Source of the DNA: CAYWFP01 sp964457365
Lineage (GTDB): Bacteria > Planctomycetota > SZUA-567
DNA: 12,493 nucleotides
NCBI GenBank assembly: GCA_964457365.1
Contig: CAYWFP010000106.1
Coordinates: 1 to 12,493 of the forward strand
Direction of reading: 5' to 3'
Shown: piece after piece, positions 1 to 5,058 of the stretch
Layout: each line of letters starts with the position of its first letter
How positions within the stretch are numbered: position 1 is the stretch's first letter
Translations under genes and position numbers: made by a program
Notes under the pieces: generated by a model
What the model was told of the DNA's origin: nothing
Databases searched by the model: none
The model's input: the letters and a program-made list of their open reading frames with translations, nothing else

Positions 1-113
1 GGTTTGGCAAGAACCAGTCGCCGGCAGGTTGCGGTTTTGCCGTGGAATTGCCGTCCGGTGCCGTAGGCGTAGCGCGAGAGCAGGCGCGAACAGCCCCAGC
101 CAATCGCTATCCG
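1..113. other. Window edge, no gene supported
   Basis: This stretch lies downstream of the pseudopilin-like gene. Two minus-strand frames stay open to the window edge, one of them from a TTG that overlaps the pseudopilin stop codon. Neither has a convincing ribosome binding site or recognisable protein sequence, so no gene is called. Confidence 0.3.
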
Positions 114-596
114 TCAACTTGCTTCGAAACCGGGCGTTATGCAAAAAAGATCTTTGTTAGAGTCGCGGTTGGCGCGGGAACGCGCGTTGTCCATGTGCCG
201 GGTAAAGGCGTAGCTCGTGCCGAGGTGGAATTTCGTCTTCGGCGGATTGACCGGCGCGTCCCAGCGGTCGCGCGCCTTGACATCGTTCGCCGCCTTGCAG
301 ACAAAGACCGCGGCATCGGGGAGGTAGTCGAGCCGCTTGCCGTACAACTCGTGCATGCGCCTGGCGCACTCGTTCGCGGTTCCGTACCCGCCGCCCGCGC
401 GGTCGGAGATGCCGCCGTATTCGTTCTGGTATTGTATCAGGGTCAGGCCGATCATCTTCAGGTTGGATTTGCAGTCGGTGGTCTTGGCGGGAGTGCGCAC
501 GCGCGTCATCGCGGGCAACAGAAAGCCGACGATCAGCAACGCCAGAAGGCACAGTGTGACAATGACGGCGGTGAGTTCGGCTTGGCGCGGACACAT
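114..596 (-). CDS. Pseudopilin-like / DUF1559-like membrane-anchored protein
   Basis: The predicted product has 160 aa. A very short N-terminus (MCPRQAE) is followed by a hydrophobic helix at residues 8-30 ending in LLPAM, then the charged stretch TRVRTPAK and the motif SNLKMIGLTL..YQNEYGG at about 44-62. That block is typical of type II secretion pseudopilin-like and DUF1559 proteins of Planctomycetes, Lentisphaerae and relatives. Later matches to the style include VFVCKA (97-102) and GTSYAF (126-131). The usual FTLIE processing motif is absent and no Glu lies at the expected +5, so processing by prepilin peptidase is doubtful. ATG 596 is preferred over ATG 611 because AAGGAG lies 6-7 nt upstream of it. 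It is the last visible gene of the minus-strand cluster, 40 nt after the zinc-ribbon membrane protein. The role is inferred as an envelope or secretion-associated minor pilin-like protein; the substrate is unknown. Confidence 0.72.
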   Translation of the reverse strand: MCPRQAELTAVIVTLCLLALLIVGFLLPAMTRVRTPAKTTDCKSNLKMIGLTLIQYQNEYGGISDRAGGGYGTANECARRMHELYGKRLDYLPDAAVFVCKAANDVKARDRWDAPVNPPKTKFHLGTSYAFTRHMDNARSRANRDSNKDLFCITPGFEAS

Positions 597-636
597 GGGA
601 TTCTCCTTCATCGGAATGCGTATGCGTTCACCTGCT

Positions 637-969
637 TCACTCGTGGTGCATCGTGCTTCGACGCTTCCGGATCGCGATGGCGCCGACGTAGCGCAGAAAG
701 GCGAAGAGGCTGCCGAGCGCCATGATCGTCCCGGCCAGAACGGCGATCTCCATCCCCCCGCCGAGAACGAACCCCGAGAGGAACAGCACGAAGACGGAGA
801 TAGCCAGCGTGCACCGCAGGACCGGCATCGCGCCGTGCTTCAGCATGCCGCGACAGGCCCGGCAGAGCGGGCTCGCCCAGCAGACGAAACCGTAATCGCT
901 CGGCGGCAGCCATTCCACATCGCTATTGTGATGCCGCGACCCGCAGCGCGGGCAGTAGTAGTCGTACAT
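637..969 (-). CDS. Small zinc-ribbon membrane protein, hypothetical
   Basis: The predicted product has 110 aa. An N-terminal Cys4 site, C6-x2-C9 (YCPRCG) and C36-x2-C39 (LCRAC), suggests a small zinc ribbon. It is followed by two hydrophobic segments at about 52-70 and 73-95 and a basic tail (RKRRS). I infer an inner-membrane protein with a cytoplasmic zinc ribbon. I do not recognise the family. ATG 969 was chosen because the zinc ribbon begins immediately and GGGGA lies a few bases upstream; longer readings of this frame extend antisense into the signal peptidase gene. It lies 23 nt after the signal peptidase gene and 40 nt before the pseudopilin-like gene, so it is very probably cotranscribed with both. 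Confidence 0.7.
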   Translation of the reverse strand: MYDYYCPRCGSRHHNSDVEWLPPSDYGFVCWASPLCRACRGMLKHGAMPVLRCTLAISVFVLFLSGFVLGGGMEIAVLAGTIMALGSLFAFLRYVGAIAIRKRRSTMHHE

Positions 970-992
970 GATGTCCCCACTTTCCGAATCTG

Positions 993-1547
993 TCAGGGAT
1001 TCACCCAGCCGATGCGCTCGGGCGGCCAGACGCGCAGCAGCGGCCGCGCCCGCACCGCTTGCAGCGGCAGCGGCCCTTCGAAACGGCTGTCCGCCGAATC
1101 GCGCGAATCGTCGCCCAGAACGTATATGAACTCCGGCGGCACCTCCACGCCGCCGCTCCCACGCAACTGGCCGAAGGCGTAGTAACGCACCTTCACCGGA
1201 GTCTCGTGGACCGAGCCGCCGATGACGACGCGGCCGTCGCGCAGCGAGATCGACTCGCCCGGGAGGCCGGCGACGCGCTTGATGACGTGCAGGGATTCGC
1301 GGTTGTAGAAGGCGACGAGTTCCCAGCGACGGGGTGCGCGGAAGCGGTAGGTGAGCCGCTCGCACAGCACCCAGTCGCCGTCATCGTACCCGGTGCCCTG
1401 CAGCGTTGGCGCCATGGAAGGGGAGACGATGACCGTCAGTTCGAACGCGATATGATAGATGATCAGGATAATGCCGATACCGGCGAATACGCGTTCGAGC
1501 TTCCGCAGCCAGCGCCGCCACCCCGGGCGCGCCGTCGGCGCGTTCAT
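993..1547 (-). CDS. lepB: Signal peptidase I (S26 family)
   Basis: The predicted product has 184 aa. It is a membrane-bound serine protease that removes signal peptides from exported proteins on the outer face of the inner membrane. One N-terminal membrane segment lies at about 18-40. The catalytic serine is in SPSMAPTL (Ser44), the general-base lysine in VIKRVAGLPGES (Lys90), and the conserved late box is YVLGDDSRDSADSR (142-155). Both halves of the Ser/Lys dyad and the GDxxxxSxDSR box are present, so the enzyme looks active. The length fits the short, SipS-like form rather than the longer E. coli LepB. Its ATG overlaps the stop of the upstream 94-aa gene as ATGA, which suggests translational coupling. 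Its place beside a pseudopilin-like gene may indicate a dedicated rather than housekeeping peptidase; that is inference. Confidence 0.93.
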   Translation of the reverse strand: MNAPTARPGWRRWLRKLERVFAGIGIILIIYHIAFELTVIVSPSMAPTLQGTGYDDGDWVLCERLTYRFRAPRRWELVAFYNRESLHVIKRVAGLPGESISLRDGRVVIGGSVHETPVKVRYYAFGQLRGSGGVEVPPEFIYVLGDDSRDSADSRFEGPLPLQAVRARPLLRVWPPERIGWVNP

Positions 1548-1828
1548 CGTTCCGGCTCGTCGAGGACGTCGCCACCTTCGGCTTCGGCGATCGCTTTCTC
1601 GATCTCCATCTGGCGCTGCGCGCGCGGCCAGGAGGCCGAGCGGATCCGCCCCGCCGTGGCGTGCGGCGCCGCGGCCACGGCCAGCAACACGCCGGCCGAG
1701 CCGCCGGCGACGGCCAGCCAGAACGCCTTGGTCACCATGCTGCGGAACGTCGGGCAGTCGCGGAAGTCGATGCCCTCATCTTCGTATTCCTCGACCGGTT
1801 CGAGCGGCCGTTTCTCCTTCTCGTCCAT
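1544..1828 (-). CDS. 94-aa hypothetical single-pass membrane protein
   Basis: The product is not recognised. An acidic N-terminus (residues 1-25, rich in Glu and Asp) is followed by one hydrophobic, Ala/Gly-rich segment at about 34-54 and a basic then acidic C-terminal tail with helical character (QRQMEIEKAIAEAE). I chose ATG 1828, nine codons into the longest frame, because AGGAGA sits 6 nt upstream of it; the upstream ATGs at 1852 and 1849 have no such site. The stop codon overlaps the start of the signal peptidase gene (ATGA at 1547-1544). The tight coupling suggests a small membrane partner of the peptidase, but no sequence motif shows this. Confidence 0.62.
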   Translation of the reverse strand: MDEKEKRPLEPVEEYEDEGIDFRDCPTFRSMVTKAFWLAVAGGSAGVLLAVAAAPHATAGRIRSASWPRAQRQMEIEKAIAEAEGGDVLDEPER

Positions 1829-1852
1829 TGCGTCTCCTTTCCTTGTCATCAT

Positions 1853-1926
1853 GTAAAGTTAGGACCATGTTCGCGGTCCGTAGCCGCGATCTTAGCCTTT
1901 CGTCTTCTCCGGCCATAACGAAGACG
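1853..1926 (-). other. Short intergenic gap with two small hairpins
   Basis: This lies between the regulator stop and the 94-aa gene. CGTCTTC (1901-1907) pairs with GAAGACG (1920-1926) immediately after the stop codon, and GGACC (1862-1866) pairs with GGTCC (1875-1879). Neither has a proper U-run on the minus strand, so I do not call a terminator. They could be processing or attenuation structures inside the operon mRNA. Confidence 0.3.
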
Positions 1927-2382
1927 CTACGACGCCGGCTCATTCTTCTCCTCCGGCATCAGACGGGTCAGTTTGTCGGTGTCGGCGTGAATCTGGATGT
2001 AACCGCAGGCGGTGCAGACCTTGGCTTTCAGCGGCACCATGGCCTCCAGAAATGTCCAGAACTTCGTCTTCTCCGGCCGGAAGTAGATCTGCCCCGTGCT
2101 CTGCATTCCGCCCTCGACCAGGACTTCGTGTCCGCACGCCATGCAGCGCGCGCGCACCGCCTCGGCTTCGCGCCGGCCGGTCGTCTTCTTCACCACCGCG
2201 TCGAGCCCGTCGCGCGAGAACCGCGTGGCGTTGCCGACCTTGTAGAACGAGAGCGTGCCGTCCTTCATCCAACGGAAGATTGTCGGCTGGCTGACGCCGA
2301 GATAATCCGCTGCCTGACGGACCGTGTACCAGCGCTCGTCTTGTTCAGCCAAGGAATCTCGTTCTCCCTCATAAACGCTCAT
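1927..2382 (-). CDS. Excisionase-type HTH DNA-binding protein with C-terminal zinc ribbon
   Basis: The predicted product has 151 aa. Residues 18-64 form an HTH_17/excisionase-family (MerR-like winged helix) domain: YTVRQAADYLGVSQPTIFRW, then the wing FYKVGNATRFSRDGLD. Downstream, C80-x2-C83 (RCMACG) and C123-x2-C126 (VCTACG) bracket about 40 residues and look like a split zinc ribbon. ATG 2382 has AAAGGA about 7 nt upstream and lies some 28 nt from the predicted transcription start. No integrase, relaxase or other mobile gene is nearby, so this is more likely a local regulator than a phage excisionase. It is the first gene of the minus-strand cluster, and inverted repeats overlap its transcription start, so autoregulation is plausible but unproven. 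Confidence 0.82.
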   Translation of the reverse strand: MSVYEGERDSLAEQDERWYTVRQAADYLGVSQPTIFRWMKDGTLSFYKVGNATRFSRDGLDAVVKKTTGRREAEAVRARCMACGHEVLVEGGMQSTGQIYFRPEKTKFWTFLEAMVPLKAKVCTACGYIQIHADTDKLTRLMPEEKNEPAS

Positions 2383-2394
2383 TAGCGATCCTTT

Positions 2395-2412
2395 ACTACC
2401 AAGTAGTCTACT
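2395..2412. promoter_or_regulatory. Overlapping inverted repeats, possible operator
   Basis: Two small dyads overlap: ACTAC-CAA-GTAGT (2395-2407) and AGTAG-T-CTACT (2402-2412). They lie just downstream of the -10 box at 2417-2422, over the expected transcription start. This position suits a repressor site, perhaps for the adjacent HTH protein; that link is inference. Confidence 0.4.
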
Positions 2413-2416
2413 GACT

Positions 2417-2446
2417 ATTATATACTATCATAAGCTATTTTGTCAA
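2417..2446 (-). promoter_or_regulatory. Near-consensus sigma70-type promoter of the HTH-lepB-pseudopilin cluster
   Basis: On the minus strand TTGACA (2446-2441) and TATAAT (2422-2417) are both perfect hexamers separated by 18 bp, in an AT-rich island unlike the GC-rich surroundings. The predicted start near 2410 gives a leader of roughly 28 nt before ATG 2382. A TATATA variant would give 16-bp spacing. Confidence 0.8.
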
Positions 2447-2471
2447 ATAAAAAGCCGCGGAGATCGCGGCT
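2445..2471 (-). terminator. Rho-independent terminator of the TPR gene
   Basis: On the minus strand AGCCGCG-ATCTC-CGCGGCT forms a 7-bp GC-rich stem with a 5-nt loop, followed by TTTTTATTT. It lies about 125 nt after the TPR gene stop. The U-run continues directly into the -35 box of the next promoter. Confidence 0.8.
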
Positions 2472-2595
2472 GTATTACCGTATCGCTATATATATAAATG
2501 CGTTATGAATTCGGGAGTGTTTGCGTTTCGTAGCGCGGAAGCAAGAATTCGACTGCCAAATACCAAGCAAGTGCTTTATCAATAACAGGTTACCT

Positions 2596-4794
2596 CTATT
2601 TCTCCGCTGTCCTGACGCGGTCTGTCCCGGCTGCTTCCGCCAGATTGGCGGCGATATCGAGATCCTTGTGTGCTTCGTCGTATTGCCCTAGTGAATAGCG
2701 GATCCTCCCGCGAATACGGTAAAGCTTCGGGTTGTCCGGCGTCAACCCGATCGCTTTCTCGATATCCGCGTGCGCTTGCCGCAGGTTGTGCTGCTTTTCG
2801 CAGACCAGCGCACGGTTGGTGTAAGCCGAAGCCATCTTTGGGTTTAGTTGGATCGCCTGGGTGTAGTCGGCTATTGCTTCATCGTGCTTCCCGAGCATTT
2901 GCCGCGTCACACCGCGCAGAAGATAAGCGTCAGTAGTTCGCGGATGAGCTTCGACGACACGGTTCAGGTCCGCCAGCGCACCTTCGTGATCGCCCTGAAT
3001 CTGCCGGATGACACTGCGGTTGCAGAGCGACTCGGCGTGATCGGGCGTGGTCTTCAGCACGGCGGCGCAGTCGGCGGCCGCCTGTTCGAGCTTGCCCAGC
3101 GCCATCAACGCCCGCGCGCGCACGCAGTACGCCCGTGCCTCGCCCGGCCGGATCTTCAGCGCCGCGGTGCAGTCGCCGACGGCGCCTTCGTGATCGGCCA
3201 TCGAGTACTTCGCCGAGCCGCGATTGATCAGCGCCTCGGCCGACTCCGGCTCCAGGGCCAGTACCTTGTCGAACTCGGCCACGGCACCAGGATAATCGGC
3301 GTTGAGCACTTTGGCCAACCCGGCTTCGAAATTGCGCGTGCTGCGGTCGGGTGCTTCCGGCCCGGGCGTTACGCCGCTGGCCACTTCGTCGGGAGACGGC
3401 CGCACGCGCGCGCGCGGAGCGGACCGATTTTCCGGGGTTTGTTTCGTGGATGTAGAGACCGGTGAAGCCACCGGCGAATCGGACTTCGGCGTTGCCTCGA
3501 TCAGTTCGATCGACGGTTCCGGCAGATCCGGTTCGCCATTGGGCTGCGGGTCGAATTCGCCGAGCGGTGCGGCCTGATCGGCTTCCGCGAGTGCCGTGAC
3601 CGGCTTGGCGGCGGCAACCGGTTCGGATTCCGCCGGTTTCCGCTCGTCCAGACCCGAAAGCGCGGGCGCTTCGGGCCAGAGATCATTCTCCTCGACGGGC
3701 ATATCGGGCAGCATCTCCTCGGCATCATCCTTGCTTTCACGCATTGCCGGCGGCACGTCGATGACGAGTTGGTTCGGCTGCGTATTCTCTTCCTGTTCCT
3801 TGGCCGATTTCTCCGCAGGCGATTGCGGCGCACAAGCACTGATCGACTCGGGTTCGCGATCGACCGGCCTGTCCAGCGCCTCCGCCGATCCGGCTGGGCG
3901 GTTGTCTGCGCCCGTTGCCGCCGTTGTGCTGCTGGGATCGGCCGGCGCGACGTTGTCGGTGTGAAGCGTTCGGTAATTGGCCGCGAGATTGAACGCGAAG
4001 ATGCCGCCAGTCACGAGTACGATCATCAACGACAGCAGCGGCAGAAACCGGCGCAGACGCTTCGCGGGCGGCAGACGCCAGATCGAGGCCGTCGACCAGG
4101 CGTCGCGGCAGGCCGATCCGAGGCGACTCGCCAGCGGCGGCGTAGTCGGCTTGCGCTTGGGCTCGTCTTCCGATGCCTCCGGGAGCAACTTCTCCAGATC
4201 CCATTCGATATCCCGCACGGCGCCACAACCGGGCAGCGCCGCAGATTCGCCGGGTTCGTCTTCAGCATCGTTCGCGGCACGGTCCTCGGCCAATGCCTTG
4301 TCGATCAGGCGTGCGGCCGAGACCTCGGCCGGATCGGGTTGCAGTTCCGGCGATGATCCGAGCTGGGAGCCGGATTCCGGCTCTTCTTCGGCAGTCGCGG
4401 GCTCCGGTGCGGTCTCAGCGTTATTTTGCCGGGCTTCGGGTTCATGTGTTGTCGTGGATGACTGAACGTTCTCCGGCGTTTCGGTCGGTTCCGGTTGCGG
4501 CACAACCAGGTGCGCGAAAGCCTCCAGAGAGGTCAGTGCCAGCAGAGCGTCTTTTCCCGGCATTACGCCGAAGGCGCGGCGCAGGCGCAAAGATGCCTGG
4601 ATCGCCAACGTCTGATTGCCCCCAAATAGCGTGCCGTCAGCGCCGGCTTGCTCGATCCCGAGTTCCCGGCAAATCGCCGCAAGCGCTTCGGGAATGGTTG
4701 CGCCGGTTTCCGGTCCGCTTGCGGATTTCGGCGTAATGCCATGTCCCTCTTGGACTTGCTTGCTCTCGCTCTGCTGGTCGTTGGCGCCATTCAT
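2596..4794 (-). CDS. Carrier-like domain / transmembrane / seven-TPR protein
   Basis: The predicted product has 732 aa. Residues 32-98 resemble an acyl/peptidyl carrier domain (ICRELGIEQAGAD, GGNQTLAIQ, RLRRAFGV, then SLEAFAHLV), but the phosphopantetheine serine of GGHSL is replaced by Gln61 (GGNQT). Next come an acidic low-complexity linker, a basic patch (KRLRRF), one membrane segment at about 250-270 and a Pro/Glu/Ala-rich linker. Residues 486-723 hold seven contiguous 34-residue TPR units with regular xxAxxDxxxAxxxxP spacing. By the positive-inside rule the N-terminus is cytoplasmic and the TPRs are outside. ATG 4794 is used; the frame stays open to a GTG at 4887, but those 31 extra residues look like basic noise. 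The ribosome site for 4794 is weak (GAGGG at 11 nt), so the start is uncertain. The gene is divergent from the coiled-coil gene. Function is unknown; a scaffold or assembly role is inferred from the TPRs. Confidence 0.82.
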   Translation of the reverse strand: MNGANDQQSESKQVQEGHGITPKSASGPETGATIPEALAAICRELGIEQAGADGTLFGGNQTLAIQASLRLRRAFGVMPGKDALLALTSLEAFAHLVVPQPEPTETPENVQSSTTTHEPEARQNNAETAPEPATAEEEPESGSQLGSSPELQPDPAEVSAARLIDKALAEDRAANDAEDEPGESAALPGCGAVRDIEWDLEKLLPEASEDEPKRKPTTPPLASRLGSACRDAWSTASIWRLPPAKRLRRFLPLLSLMIVLVTGGIFAFNLAANYRTLHTDNVAPADPSSTTAATGADNRPAGSAEALDRPVDREPESISACAPQSPAEKSAKEQEENTQPNQLVIDVPPAMRESKDDAEEMLPDMPVEENDLWPEAPALSGLDERKPAESEPVAAAKPVTALAEADQAAPLGEFDPQPNGEPDLPEPSIELIEATPKSDSPVASPVSTSTKQTPENRSAPRARVRPSPDEVASGVTPGPEAPDRSTRNFEAGLAKVLNADYPGAVAEFDKVLALEPESAEALINRGSAKYSMADHEGAVGDCTAALKIRPGEARAYCVRARALMALGKLEQAAADCAAVLKTTPDHAESLCNRSVIRQIQGDHEGALADLNRVVEAHPRTTDAYLLRGVTRQMLGKHDEAIADYTQAIQLNPKMASAYTNRALVCEKQHNLRQAHADIEKAIGLTPDNPKLYRIRGRIRYSLGQYDEAHKDLDIAANLAEAAGTDRVRTAEK

Positions 4795-5058
4795 TCGTCG
4801 TCTTGCCCTCAGTCTGAATGATATCCACGCATGATACGCCGCCCATTGGTGGCGACGCCACAGCCTATATATCGACACTTGCTGCACGAGCCTGCAAACG
4901 AACTCGCCGTATAGGGAAATTGCCGATCAACAAAAACCGTAAAAACCGCTTCCGATAATCAACAGTCCCCGGACAAAACGGTCGATAACGTGAGAGAGCT
5001 TACAGAATTGGTCATGCGCGCGAGGGTGCGTAACGGATTCACGTGGAGGGACACAAGG
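4795..5058. promoter_or_regulatory. Divergent intergenic region, no clear promoter pair
   Basis: This 264-bp region separates the divergent TPR and coiled-coil genes and must hold both promoters. I see a direct repeat of AAAAACCG (4932-4939 and 4941-4948) and GATAAT (4954-4959), but no -35/-10 pair with good spacing on either strand. Longer readings of both flanking genes into this region lack ribosome sites. Confidence 0.35.

Noticed and set aside
1..117. Possible next gene of the cluster starting at a TTG that overlaps the pseudopilin stop
   Set aside because: No good ribosome site, no recognised protein sequence, and another frame is equally open; too short to decide.
1927..2382. HTH gene as a phage or mobile-element excisionase
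   Set aside because: There is no integrase, attachment-site repeat or other mobile gene in the window; family likeness alone does not show mobility.
2482..2507. TATATATATAAATG on the plus strand as a promoter or short gene start
   Set aside because: No -35 box, and the only plus-strand frame (ATG 2505) gives 26 codons without a ribosome site.
4795..4887. N-terminal extension of the TPR protein from GTG 4887
   Set aside because: The 31 residues are basic and irregular with no domain continuity or ribosome site; ATG 4794 begins a more usual sequence, although its own ribosome site is weak.
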